Shown: piece after piece, positions 50,257-58,737 of the stretch | Layout: each line of letters begins with the position of its first letter | Numbering within the stretch: the first letter of the stretch is position 1 | Source of the DNA: Haloarchaeobius salinus | Lineage (GTDB): Archaea > Halobacteriota > Halobacteria > Halobacteriales > Natrialbaceae | Reading direction: 5' to 3' | Assembly: GCF_024464185.1 (NCBI RefSeq) | Contig: NZ_JANHAU010000005.1 | Span: 186,001 to 250,000, forward strand | DNA: 64,000 nucleotides | Translations under genes and position numbers: made by a program | Notes under the pieces: generated by a model | The model's input: only the letters and a program-made list of their open reading frames with translations | Database searches by the model: none | What the model was told of the DNA's origin: nothing

Positions 50257-51615
50257 TCAGGCGTGGAAGTAGTTCATGCAGTAGTACACCGGTCGCTCGT
50301 AGACGTCGGGCTCCTTCGCGAAGTGGACGTGGGAGCCGATCTGGGCGTTGTTGTAGTGAGCGTGGGCCGGTCCCTGCAGGATGCGCTGCAGGAGACGGGG
50401 GTCGATACGCATCCGGACGTACTCGTCGACCTCGGCCGCCTCGTCGGACGAGAGGTACTCGATGCCGTCACCATGGAGCGACAGGGCGGCCGTCGTGTCC
50501 TCGACGAGGTCGAGCAGGACGGTCGTGTCGCTCTCGAAGCCGATCCCCCGGCGCTTCTCCTCCATGTGGTCGTACGCCACCGGGAGCAGTTCCTGCATGT
50601 CCTCCAGGGTGGGCATCTCGTCGTCGTGGTAGTCGAACGACCGGTCCGCGAGCTCCTGGTCGACGTACGCCCGCTTCCGCTCGGGGTCGACCGGCGTGTA
50701 CGGTGCCGACTGGGTCCCGGTCTCGAGGTCGAACGCCTCCTCGCTGTTGAGCAAGATGCAGGTGGAATCCTCGGGGACGTTCTCGCTCCCCTCGAAGTAC
50801 TCCTTCGCGTCCGCCCGACGCATCACGCCGACGTACTCGTTCAGGTCCGAGAGCGGCCCGGCGAGCGTGTAGCTGCCCGCAAAGGGCATGTAGTAGTCCG
50901 GTTCGAACACCTGGACGAACGACTCGGCGTCCTGGCACATCTCGACGGCGACCTCCTCGGCGGCCTCGAGGCGTTCCTCGTGGGTGTAGTCGAGCATGCA
51001 CTGCGGGTAGAAGTTCGCCGCACCGTACTGCATCAGCAGCATGTCGACCTCGCCGTAGCGGTCGAGCACGCGCTGTGAGGCGGCGGCGGTCATCGGCCAC
51101 CGGCAGTCGTTGGCGTTCACGAGGACGTGCTCGCCGTCGTCGAACACGCCCATGGAGTCGATCTGGGTCGACCCGTCGGTGCCGCCGGTCACGTCGTCCA
51201 TGAACCAGCCGCAGCCGAAGTACTTCCCACAGACCTCCGGGTCGCAGTCGTCCGAGGCCAGCACGTTCAGGTGGAGGTCGTCGCCGAGGTGCATCCGCTC
51301 GTCGTGGGGCAGTTCGATGACGTCGAACCCCCATCGACGCAGGTTGTCGGCGAGGAAGTCCCACTGGTAGTCGTGGACGATGACCGGCGTGTCGGTGTCG
51401 AGGCGCTGGAGCGTCTCCGGATGGCAGTGGTCCGGGTGGATGTGCGAGACGTAGATGTAGTCCACGTCCGCGTAGTCCTCCGGTTCGAACGACAGCGGCG
51501 GGTAGTGGGCCCACGAGCCGTAGAACGCCCCGTCGACGAGCCAGGGGTCACAGAGGACGCGGGTGTCGCCCTCCTCGACGACGACGCTCGACGACTTCAG
51601 GTGTCTGAGTCGCAT
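50257..51615 (-). CDS. MBL-fold metalloenzyme related to CMP-Neu5Ac hydroxylase
   Basis: A 452-residue protein. The N-terminal MBL part has MRLRHLKSSSVVVEEGDTRV and the metal motif YVSHIHPDHCHPETLQRL. LVNANDCRWPMTAAASQRVL provides the later aspartate. The C-terminal part includes GPAHAHYNNAQIGSHVHFAK, ending YYCMNYFHA, with several histidines. The length and C-terminal half resemble the catalytic part of CMP-N-acetylneuraminate hydroxylase, but the Rieske iron-sulfur domain is absent. A diiron hydroxylase or hydrolase acting on a nucleotide sugar is a reasonable reading of the context. The ATG chosen is 27-32 bp from a TAACAA box. Confidence 0.75.
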   Translation of the reverse strand: MRLRHLKSSSVVVEEGDTRVLCDPWLVDGAFYGSWAHYPPLSFEPEDYADVDYIYVSHIHPDHCHPETLQRLDTDTPVIVHDYQWDFLADNLRRWGFDVIELPHDERMHLGDDLHLNVLASDDCDPEVCGKYFGCGWFMDDVTGGTDGSTQIDSMGVFDDGEHVLVNANDCRWPMTAAASQRVLDRYGEVDMLLMQYGAANFYPQCMLDYTHEERLEAAEEVAVEMCQDAESFVQVFEPDYYMPFAGSYTLAGPLSDLNEYVGVMRRADAKEYFEGSENVPEDSTCILLNSEEAFDLETGTQSAPYTPVDPERKRAYVDQELADRSFDYHDDEMPTLEDMQELLPVAYDHMEEKRRGIGFESDTTVLLDLVEDTTAALSLHGDGIEYLSSDEAAEVDEYVRMRIDPRLLQRILQGPAHAHYNNAQIGSHVHFAKEPDVYERPVYYCMNYFHA

Positions 51616-51638
51616 ACGCAGGCGTACCGATGCTCCTC

Positions 51639-51648
51639 GCATTGTTAC
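51639..51648 (-). promoter_or_regulatory. TAACAA promoter box (GTAACAATGC)
   Basis: On the minus strand TAACAA lies 27-32 bp upstream of the MBL protein ATG. Confidence 0.65.
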
Positions 51649-51714
51649 AGAGTAGCTGACCGGGGTAACAGCCTGCTATCCGGTATCGCAGGGGGGTCTT
51701 TCTCGCTTCGGGGC

Positions 51715-53436
51715 TCATCCGCTCGCCCGATGGAGCAGGTGGACCAGCACGGCAGCGAGGGCGAAGATGCCTGCCAGGAGACCGTATCCCGGCGTCGAGC
51801 CGGTTCCGGCCCCGCCGGGTGTCGTGGTCGGCGACGCCGTGGCTTCACCACTGTCGCGCACGTCGAACTCGGCAGTGCGGTCGCCGACGCGCGCGGTGTA
51901 GGACCCCGGTGCGCTGACCGTCACGTCGAACTCGACAGCGCGGCGCTCACCGTCGTCCAGGGCGACCTCCCGGCTCTCGACGACCTCCCCGAACAGCTGG
52001 AGGCGCACGTCGAACTCAGCCGCCGCGTTGCCGACGTTCTCGACGCTCGCCGTGATGGTGAACGGCTCGTCCACGGGAACCGGGTCGTCGACCGCAACGT
52101 CCGAAACCGCGAGCTCCGGCTGGGCCTCCGCAACCGAAACCTCGGTTCGAGCACTGCCGACCTCGACGGTGTACTCGCCTTCCTCGGGGAACGTCGCGTT
52201 CACCGTCACGCTCTCGTTCGAGAGCGCGGAGACGGACACCTCCCGGGAGCCGACGCGGTCGTCGTCCGCGACGACGTCGACCTGGATGCTGCCCTCGCCA
52301 CCGCCGTCGTTGACGAGGTCGACCCGGACCGGCGTCGGCTCGCCGGCGACGGCAGACTCTACCGACACGTCGCGGACGCCGATGGCCGGCTCGTCGGACT
52401 GGCCGACACGGACGGTCACCGACGCGGGATCGCTCGTGCCGACGGCGCTGGCCGCGACGACACTCGCCGTGTACGTTCCGGCGCTCGCGTAGCTGACCTC
52501 GGTGGTGGCAGTCTCCGTGACCCTGTCGACGGTGCCGTCGCCGTCGAGGTCCCAGCGATAGCTGGTGGCGGGAACAACGCCGTCGGCGGTCGCGCTCAGT
52601 GTCACCGGCCGGTTACGGGGCACATCGTCGGGTGTCGCCCCGACCGACGGTGCCGGCAGCGAGAAATCCGCACAGCTCCCCGGGGCGACGAGTATCGGCT
52701 CGGTCATGTCGAGGGTCACGGTCTGCCCACCGTCGTCGACCAGCCGCCACCGCTGGACGCGGTGGTCGGCTGTCCCCGAGTGCTCCCACTCTCCCCAGGC
52801 GGTCGCTCGCTCGTTGAACGCGGGACGCACGACGATGGGCTCGGTGGCCGACGCGATGCCGCGGAACGCGCCGCCGTCGGTCCGCTCCGGTCCCCACATC
52901 CAGTCGACGGTCGTCTCCGTCGTCCCGACCGTCCAGTCGTCGTCGCGGTCGGGGTAGTCGTCGTCCTGGACCGCCCAGGAGCCGCTCTGCGGGAGGTTCT
53001 GGAACTCGAAGGTTGCAGTGCTACCGCCCTCATCGGCGTTGTCGAGTTCGCCGTTGAGCGTGACCAGGCTGTCGCCCTGCGGGCCGCTGTAGAACAGCAT
53101 GGTCGTGGTCCGGCTGGCCTGGTACTGCCGGAAGCCGTGTGCGCTGTAGTCGCTCGCCGATGGGTTCCCGGTCTGGTTGGGGAACGGTGTCCGGTAGTCG
53201 TACGCCGACTCGACGGACTGGCCGCCCGTGACGGGCGCGACGGCGACACACCGGTCCCCCTGGACGACGGCGTAGGTGTCCGGTGGCGGGGTGGTCGCGC
53301 CGCCGACCACCGCCGCAGCGAGGAGGACCATCAGGGCGATCGCGAGACAGGCGAGGACGGACCTGGTCAGGTGGGGGGTCACAACGTGACCGGTCCCGCT
53401 GTCCCCGTCTGGCTCGCTCGTGTCCGGTTGATACAT
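51715..53436 (-). CDS. secreted surface protein with PKD-like and CARDB-like domains
   Basis: A 573-residue surface protein. A membrane signal segment (LACLAIALMVLLAAAVVGGA) is at about residues 29-48. The N-terminal 200-residue globular part has no known domain (TTTMLFYSGPQGDSLVTLNG, DWMWGPERTDGG). A PKD domain follows (YRWDLDGDGTVDRVTETATT), and two CARDB-like repeats (IGVRDVSVESAVAGEPTPVR and LAVSDVAVDDPVPVDEPFTI). A Ser/Thr/Gly-rich stretch and a C-terminal helix (GYGLLAGIFALAAVLVHLLH) anchor it. It probably stands in the S-layer and may be glycosylated by the locus (several N-x-S/T sites). The start lies 28-33 bp after a TAACAA box. Confidence 0.82.
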   Translation of the reverse strand: MYQPDTSEPDGDSGTGHVVTPHLTRSVLACLAIALMVLLAAAVVGGATTPPPDTYAVVQGDRCVAVAPVTGGQSVESAYDYRTPFPNQTGNPSASDYSAHGFRQYQASRTTTMLFYSGPQGDSLVTLNGELDNADEGGSTATFEFQNLPQSGSWAVQDDDYPDRDDDWTVGTTETTVDWMWGPERTDGGAFRGIASATEPIVVRPAFNERATAWGEWEHSGTADHRVQRWRLVDDGGQTVTLDMTEPILVAPGSCADFSLPAPSVGATPDDVPRNRPVTLSATADGVVPATSYRWDLDGDGTVDRVTETATTEVSYASAGTYTASVVAASAVGTSDPASVTVRVGQSDEPAIGVRDVSVESAVAGEPTPVRVDLVNDGGGEGSIQVDVVADDDRVGSREVSVSALSNESVTVNATFPEEGEYTVEVGSARTEVSVAEAQPELAVSDVAVDDPVPVDEPFTITASVENVGNAAAEFDVRLQLFGEVVESREVALDDGERRAVEFDVTVSAPGSYTARVGDRTAEFDVRDSGEATASPTTTPGGAGTGSTPGYGLLAGIFALAAVLVHLLHRASG

Positions 53437-53460
53437 CGCAGTGGTCTGCGGGCAGTCGGC

Positions 53461-53470
53461 CCATTGTTAT
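53461..53470 (-). promoter_or_regulatory. TAACAA promoter box (ATAACAATGG)
   Basis: On the minus strand TAACAA lies 28-33 bp before the surface-protein ATG. Confidence 0.65.
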
Positions 53471-53550
53471 GCTCCGTGTGTGCCATCAACGGATGCCCCT
53501 ACTGCCCATCTGCCCACCGTCTCGATGCGACCCGGTTCGACAACCGCCGG

Positions 53551-53560
53551 CTAACAATGC
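53551..53560 (+). promoter_or_regulatory. TAACAA promoter box (CTAACAATGC)
   Basis: TAACAA lies 46-51 bp before the ATG of the GT2 gene, about 15-20 bp further than most boxes, so that transcript would have a short leader. It forms a divergent pair with the box at 53461-53470. Confidence 0.55.
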
Positions 53561-53602
53561 CCGCGGACTGACTCCAGTTCCACGCGCCCCCGGACAACCA
53601 CT

Positions 53603-54562
53603 ATGTACGAAGGCCAAACAATCGGTGTCGTCGTCCCCGCGTACGACGAGGAGGGATTCGTCGGCGACGTGATCGAATCGGTTCCGCCCTGTGTCGACAG
53701 GGTGTACGCCATCGACGACTGTTCCACCGACGGGACGTTCCGTGAGATGCAGGCGGCGGCAGCGACCTGGAACGAACGACCGGACGGCCCGACCGTGGAC
53801 ACGATACGGCACGAGCGGAACCGTGGTGTCGGCGGAGCGATCAGGACGGGCTACCTGCGAGCACGACAGGACCGCACCGACGTCACGGTCGTGATGGCGG
53901 GGGACGGGCAGATGGAGGTGGAGATATTCGACAGTCTGCTGGACCCCGTTGTCGCGGGGGACGCGGCGTACGTGAAGGCGAACCGGTTCGTCTCGGGTGA
54001 CGATATCCGCCGGATGCCACGACTCAGGCGGTTCGGGAACCGCGTACTCGAGTTTCTCACCCGGATCGCGAGCGGCTACTGGTCGACGGGCGACCCCCAG
54101 AGCGGCTACACGGCGATCTCGCTCGAGGCACTCGACACAGTCGACATCGAGGAGCTCTACGAGTACTACGGCTACTGCAACGAACTGCTCGTCCGCCTGA
54201 ACGCTCACGAGTTCAGGGTCGTCGACGTGCCGCGGCCGGTCACCTACGGGGAGGAACAGAGCGGCATCTCACTCGGCTCGTACGTGCCCCGGGTGTCGGG
54301 GATGCTGTTCAGGAGCTTCCTCTGGCGGCTCAGGGTCCGGTATCTCGACCAGCGCGTGCGGGACGTTCCCGGCCTCTACGCCCTGGGTTGCTTCGGCGTC
54401 CTTCTCGCCGCCCTCGCCGGCGTTCTGGGCCGGTCCGAGCGGACGGGCAGACTGGCCGGCCTGTCGGTCGCCGCGCTGTTCGTCGCCATGCTCCTCGACC
54501 GCGCTCATAACAGTCATCTCGACGATATAAACTCTGAACCTGCAGAGAGAGATTCCGGGTGA
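53603..54562 (+). CDS. GT2-family glycosyltransferase (dolichol-phosphate-sugar synthase-like)
   Basis: A 319-residue enzyme. IGVVVPAYDEEGFVGDVIES starts the GT-A domain, AIDDCSTDGTFREMQ holds the first aspartates, and HERNRGVGGAIRTGYLRARQ and VMAGDGQMEVEIF carry the catalytic metal aspartate. YWSTGDPQSGYTAISLEAL is the acceptor region. Two C-terminal membrane helices (LYALGCFGVLLAALAGVLG at about 257-275, LSVAALFVAMLLD after it) place it at the membrane. It resembles archaeal Agl-type enzymes that charge dolichol phosphate or add the first sugar. It is divergent from the surface-protein gene. Confidence 0.9.
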   Translation: MYEGQTIGVVVPAYDEEGFVGDVIESVPPCVDRVYAIDDCSTDGTFREMQAAAATWNERPDGPTVDTIRHERNRGVGGAIRTGYLRARQDRTDVTVVMAGDGQMEVEIFDSLLDPVVAGDAAYVKANRFVSGDDIRRMPRLRRFGNRVLEFLTRIASGYWSTGDPQSGYTAISLEALDTVDIEELYEYYGYCNELLVRLNAHEFRVVDVPRPVTYGEEQSGISLGSYVPRVSGMLFRSFLWRLRVRYLDQRVRDVPGLYALGCFGVLLAALAGVLGRSERTGRLAGLSVAALFVAMLLDRAHNSHLDDINSEPAERDSG

Positions 54563-54684
54563 TTTATTTAGAATGCCCTTTCTATAGCAGGTATCCGAGG
54601 ATTCGCCACCGGGCATAACACAGTAGAGATTGTTGACAGTAAGAGCGAACGGTAGTTGGTATCGGCGACACTCGGGCACCAGCT

Positions 54685-54972
54685 ATGAACCAGGGAAGCA
54701 CCACAAACGGTGACGCGGGCACCATCGATGAGTACGACACGGAGTTCGAACAGCACGGCGACGAGTCGGTCGCGACGACGATCGCGGTCGCTGTCGCAGA
54801 AGCGACGGGACAGGACGTAACGGAGCTGGACCCACTCGGTTCGACGATCGATTGCGAATCGCTGGACTCGCTCGTCAGATCTGCGGGGTCCCCACTCTCG
54901 GTCTCCTTCCTCTACGAGGGGTGCCGTATCTTCGTCTCCGGCGACGGAACCATCGAGATAACCCTACTCTGA
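54685..54972 (+). CDS. HalOD1 output-domain protein
   Basis: A 95-residue stand-alone HalOD1 domain. SVATTIAVAVAEATGQDVTE and LDPLGSTIDCESLDSLVRS are the helix-turn region, and PLSVSFLYEGCRIFVSGDGT the strands. It resembles the protein at 21879-22199 in layout but not closely in sequence. A TAACAC variant of the shared box occurs 64-69 bp upstream. A signalling or DNA-binding output role is assumed for the family; no partner is visible. Confidence 0.83.
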   Translation: MNQGSTTNGDAGTIDEYDTEFEQHGDESVATTIAVAVAEATGQDVTELDPLGSTIDCESLDSLVRSAGSPLSVSFLYEGCRIFVSGDGTIEITLL

Positions 54973-55278
54973 CACGACCACCGCAAATAGTGGATTATTG
55001 CCAACACGATTACAACGGTGATTGAAGGCGGGCGTCGTAACGGGACCGGACCGCTCTCTCCTCTATTAATCCGCAACTGACAGTCCCAGTTGGCCTGGGT
55101 TATGGTAAGATTCGTGGAATTAATTTTATAATCGGGCTTGTCATTAGTACTCATGGTTGGGACGTTGGCGAACGGCGGCAGAATCGCCTCGTACCCTTTG
55201 CAGTAGGCGACCGTCTGGTGCTGATTTGGTGCTGATTGACAGGGAGTTCGAACGATACGCGACCAGGATACAACGGAA
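54973..55278. other. AT-rich intergenic region upstream of DUF7344 gene
   Basis: A 306-bp gap with unusual AT-rich stretches, notably GGAATTAATTTTATAATC at about 55116-55133, which contains a strong TATA-like core. An ATG at 55153 begins a 17-codon ORF of no known relevance. The 11-bp sequence TGGTGCTGATT is repeated in tandem at 55216-55237. The DUF7344 mRNA would therefore have a leader of roughly 120 bases. Confidence 0.55.
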
Positions 55279-55884
55279 ATGAGTGCCCAGAACGATGCGG
55301 TTCCGACAGACAGTGGAGAACCGACCGGAGAGACCAAAACGGGGGGAGAGACGAGTGTGGACGACCAGGAGTCGTCGACAGCCACGGGCCGCGAGCTACC
55401 GCTCGACATCGTCTTCGAGATTATACGAAACGAACGTCGACGGCTGGTGTTGCAGTACCTCGACGAGACCGAGGAGGAGACGGTCGCGCTGGGCGATCTC
55501 GCGGAGCACATCGCGGCCATCGAGAACGACACGACGAAACAGGCCCTGTCGGCGCAACAGCGCAAACGCGTCTACGTCGGCCTCTACCAGTGCCACCTGC
55601 CGAAGATGGCGGACTCCGGTATCGTCGCGTTCGACAAGAACCGGGGGACCATCTCGCAGGGACCGAACGTCGACCAGCTCGAGCCGTATCTCAACGTGGA
55701 CACGGACCGCGACGACGGCTCGCGGCAGGCGGTCATGCTCGGAAGCGTGGCCGTCATCGGGTACGCTCTCGCGGCGTTCGGCGGCTTCCCGGGGGTCGTC
55801 GCGGGTGGTCTCGTCGTCTTCACCTCCCTGCTGGTGCTGGCGCTGAGCGGCGACGGCCAGTTCCCGACGGGATGGAGCGAGTGA
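55279..55884 (+). CDS. DUF7344-domain membrane-anchored regulator
   Basis: A 201-residue protein. After an acidic, disordered N-terminus (about 38 residues) comes the winged-helix-like DUF7344 domain: LPLDIVFEIIRNERRRLVLQ, VALGDLAEHIAAIENDTTKQ and RKRVYVGLYQCHLPKMADSG. Two C-terminal membrane helices (VMLGSVAVIGYALAAFGGFP and VAGGLVVFTSLLVLAL) follow. The family is predicted to regulate transcription, here from the membrane. A paralogue lies at 58147, on the far side of glmS. Confidence 0.85.
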   Translation: MSAQNDAVPTDSGEPTGETKTGGETSVDDQESSTATGRELPLDIVFEIIRNERRRLVLQYLDETEEETVALGDLAEHIAAIENDTTKQALSAQQRKRVYVGLYQCHLPKMADSGIVAFDKNRGTISQGPNVDQLEPYLNVDTDRDDGSRQAVMLGSVAVIGYALAAFGGFPGVVAGGLVVFTSLLVLALSGDGQFPTGWSE

Positions 55885-56184
55885 CCGAGGTCTGTTACGT
55901 GTCTTCGAGGGTGCGGCCGACCGGGCGACGGCCCACGCTCTCTGCCCCCTGCGCTTCGTGACCACCGATCAGCTGGTCGGCTAGCCAGCCGGCCGCCTGT
56001 AGGAACGTGCTACCGGACATCGCTAGTTTCCGGGCCGGCCCAACTGACGTATAACTATACGGATACTGACGGACGCTTCGGTATCGTATTCCCCGCGAGA
56101 CCGCGGGGGAGAACTCACAATGTACACACTCACATTCCTACAGCACGGACCGACCGACCGTCACACAGGCAGCGAGGGCGACTG
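55885..56184. promoter_or_regulatory. glmS leader region with hairpin and upstream ORF
   Basis: The 300 bp before glmS hold a candidate promoter (CGTATAACTATACGG near 56050-56064, itself an inverted repeat), a GC-rich hairpin at 56091-56108 (CCCCGCG, loop AGAC, CGCGGGG) and a 21-codon ORF that overlaps the glmS start. The leader of about 100 bases is long for haloarchaea and looks regulatory. No glmS ribozyme or known riboswitch pattern was recognised. Confidence 0.5.
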
Positions 56185-56185
56185 A
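56120..56185 (+). CDS. short upstream ORF (21 codons) coupled to glmS
   Basis: The peptide begins MYTLTFLQHGPTDRH. Its stop shares one base with the glmS ATG (TGATG), so a ribosome ending here can restart directly on glmS. It follows the leader hairpin. A regulatory leader is the likely reading; whether it is translated is untested. Confidence 0.4.
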   Translation: MYTLTFLQHGPTDRHTGSEGD

Positions 56186-57999
56186 TGTGTGGCATCATCG
56201 GGTACGTCGGAACGGACGGTGCCGTCGACACGTTGCTCGACGGTCTCGCCAATCTGGAGTATCGGGGATACGACTCCGCTGGTGTCGCCGTCCGCGACAG
56301 CGACATCACCGTCTGCAAACGTGAGGGTGAGCTCTCGGCGCTGGAGACTGCGCTGGACGGTCGCTCGATCGCGGGCTCAGTCGGCATCGGCCACACACGG
56401 TGGAGCACCCACGGCGAGCCGAGCGACCGCAACGCACACCCCCACACCGACTGCCGCGGGCGGGTGGCGGTCGTCCACAACGGCATCGTCGAGAACCACG
56501 ACGAGCTCCGCAGCGAACTCGAGGCCGCGGGACACGAGTTCGAGAGCGACACCGACACCGAGGTGATCCCCCACCTCATCGAGTCGGCGAGGCGCGAGGG
56601 ACTCGACCCCGAGGCCGCGTTCAGGCGGGCCGTCGACCGGCTGGAGGGGAGCTTCGCCGTCGTCGTCGTGTTCGCGGACGACGACCGGCTGTTCGCAACC
56701 CGCGAGGGCTCGCCGCTCGTCCTCGGGCTTGACGGGAACGAGTTCTACCTCGCGAGCGACGTGCCGGCGTTCCTCGAACACACCAACGACGTGGTGTACA
56801 TCGAGGACGGTGACGTGGTCGTACTGTCCCGCGACGGTCCGACGGTCAGCAGTCCGTTCGGCGAGGACGTGTCGCCGGACCGCGAGACCGTCGACTGGAG
56901 CCCGGAGGACGCGACCAAGCGCGGCTACGACCACTTCATGCTGAAGGAGATCCACGAGCAACCCCACGCGGTCAGACAGAGCATCCAGGGCCGCATTCCC
57001 GACGGTCGGGAGTACCTCGCGCTCGACGAGTTCGAGCCGGGGGAGTTCGCGGACGTCCGCGACGTGCAGTTCGTCGCCTGCGGGACCTCGTACCACGCCG
57101 CCCTCTACGCGCGGCAGTTCCTCCTCGACCGCGGCATCCCGTCGAACGTCCACAGTGCTGGCGAGTACGCGACGAACCCGCCACCACTGGAGGAAGACAC
57201 CCTCGTGGTGGGTGTCACACAGAGCGGCGAGACCGCCGACACGCTCGCGTCGCTCCGGCACGCGCAGGACGCCGGGGCACGCACGCTCGCGGTGACGAAC
57301 GTGGTCGGGTCGACCGCGGCCCGTGAGTTCGACGACGCCCTGTTCATCCGGGCCGGCCCGGAGATCGGTGTCGCCGCGACCAAGACGTTCTCGTCGCAGG
57401 TGGTGACGCTCGCGCTGCTCGCTGAGGTGCTCACCCGGGACCGCACCGGCTCCTACAGCGACTCGCTCGACACGCTGCTCTCGGGGCTCGAGTCGCTCCC
57501 GGACCAGCTCGAGTCGCTCCTCGGGACCAACGAGGTCTCGCACCTGATCGAGAGCTACCGCGGACAGGACGCGTACTTCTTCATCGGGCGCGCGGAGGGC
57601 TACCCCGTCGCGCTGGAGGGTGCACTGAAGTTCAAGGAGATCACCTACGAGCACGCGGAGGGGTTCGCAGCGGGCGAGCTGAAACACGGCCCGCTCGCGC
57701 TCGTCGGGCCTAAGACACCGGTGTTCGCCGTCTTCACCGGTCGCAACGTCGAGAAGACCCTCGGCAACGTCCAGGAGGTCAAAGCCCGGGGGGCACCGGT
57801 CATCGGGATCACCCACCAGGATCACGACAAGGTGACGGCCGTCGTCGACGACGTACTCACGATTCCGGAGACCGTCCCGTGTCTGCGCGGGCTCCTCGCG
57901 AACGTACAGCTCCAGCTCGTCTCGTATCACGTCGCCGACGCCCTCGGGCGCGACATCGACAAACCACGGAATCTCGCCAAGAGCGTCACGGTGGAGTGA
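56185..57999 (+). CDS. glmS: glutamine-fructose-6-phosphate aminotransferase (isomerizing)
   Basis: A 604-residue enzyme that makes glucosamine-6-phosphate from fructose-6-phosphate and glutamine, the entry to UDP-GlcNAc. The N-terminal glutaminase has the catalytic Cys2 in MCGIIGYVG, LEYRGYDSAGVAV and TRWSTHGEPSDRNAHPH. Two SIS domains follow: CGTSYHAALYARQFLLD and THQSGETADT-like VGVTQSGETADTLASLRHA in the first, FFIGRAEGYPVALEGALKFK and EGFAAGELKHGPLAL in the second. It ends DKPRNLAKSVTVE, the usual C-terminus. It lies at the edge of the glycan locus, which depends on its product for HexNAc sugars. Confidence 0.97.
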   Translation: MCGIIGYVGTDGAVDTLLDGLANLEYRGYDSAGVAVRDSDITVCKREGELSALETALDGRSIAGSVGIGHTRWSTHGEPSDRNAHPHTDCRGRVAVVHNGIVENHDELRSELEAAGHEFESDTDTEVIPHLIESARREGLDPEAAFRRAVDRLEGSFAVVVVFADDDRLFATREGSPLVLGLDGNEFYLASDVPAFLEHTNDVVYIEDGDVVVLSRDGPTVSSPFGEDVSPDRETVDWSPEDATKRGYDHFMLKEIHEQPHAVRQSIQGRIPDGREYLALDEFEPGEFADVRDVQFVACGTSYHAALYARQFLLDRGIPSNVHSAGEYATNPPPLEEDTLVVGVTQSGETADTLASLRHAQDAGARTLAVTNVVGSTAAREFDDALFIRAGPEIGVAATKTFSSQVVTLALLAEVLTRDRTGSYSDSLDTLLSGLESLPDQLESLLGTNEVSHLIESYRGQDAYFFIGRAEGYPVALEGALKFKEITYEHAEGFAAGELKHGPLALVGPKTPVFAVFTGRNVEKTLGNVQEVKARGAPVIGITHQDHDKVTAVVDDVLTIPETVPCLRGLLANVQLQLVSYHVADALGRDIDKPRNLAKSVTVE

Positions 58000-58146
58000 A
58001 CAGATGAGTAACGAACCGTTTTCGGTCCCGGCGCTCGGAGATGAGTATCATCGTCATACGGTCGCTAACTGCTCGATAACTAAGCGGTCATCGAACGTAC
58101 ACCGTTCTATCCGGCCACATTGCACGTGGCGGCGCAATCCCCAGTA

Positions 58147-58704
58147 ATGTCAGAAACAGAGGGAGAGGGGCTGACCCAGGACGTCGTGTTCGACATCCTC
58201 AGCAACTCGCGTCGCCGGTTCATCCTCTCACGACTGCAGAAGCGGGACGAACCGATAGAGCTGATGGACCTCGCCAACCAGATCGCCGCGTGGGAGAACG
58301 ATACGACCGTGGATGAACTCACCGACAAACAGAGTAAGCGGGTGTACGTCTCGGTCTACCAGACACACGTCCCGAAGCTGGAGTCGGTCGGGCTCATCAC
58401 CTACGACCCCGACACCGGTCTCATCGAACTCGCCGACCAGGCCCGCGAGATCGACCGCTACATGCCGGACCAGGAGGAGGAGGAGGTACCGTGGCACCGA
58501 TACTACGTCGCGCTCGCGGGGCTGTCGGCCGCCTTCTTCCTGCTCGTCATCGCCAACGTCCCAGTTCTGGGCGCGTTGAGCACTCCGGTGGCGGGTGTCG
58601 TCATCGTCGTCGCGTTCGCCATGTTGTCCACAGTACACTTCATCACGAACCGCCGCCGTAACAGCGAGATGGACAGCATCCCGGTCCAGCGGGGTGGGCG
58701 CTGA
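58147..58704 (+). CDS. DUF7344-domain membrane-anchored regulator
   Basis: A 185-residue protein. The DUF7344 domain comprises LTQDVVFDILSNSRRRFILS, MDLANQIAAWENDTTVDELT and RKRVYVS-like KRVYVSVYQTHVPKLESVGL. Two C-terminal membrane helices (YYVALAGLSAAFFLLVIANV and VAGVVIVVAFAMLSTVHFI) follow. The ATG of MSETEGEG was chosen; an upstream in-frame start adds nine residues of no character. Together with the gene at 55279 it brackets glmS, which hints at shared control of amino-sugar supply. Confidence 0.85.
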   Translation: MSETEGEGLTQDVVFDILSNSRRRFILSRLQKRDEPIELMDLANQIAAWENDTTVDELTDKQSKRVYVSVYQTHVPKLESVGLITYDPDTGLIELADQAREIDRYMPDQEEEEVPWHRYYVALAGLSAAFFLLVIANVPVLGALSTPVAGVVIVVAFAMLSTVHFITNRRRNSEMDSIPVQRGGR

Positions 58705-58737
58705 TGTCGCGACCCACCCACCGGTACCGGTCGGGCG

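Noticed and set aside
24031-54562. Recently acquired island with mobile elements
   Set aside because: No transposase, integrase, tRNA end or target duplication was found, and base composition looks like the rest. The locus may vary between strains, but direct signs of transfer are missing.
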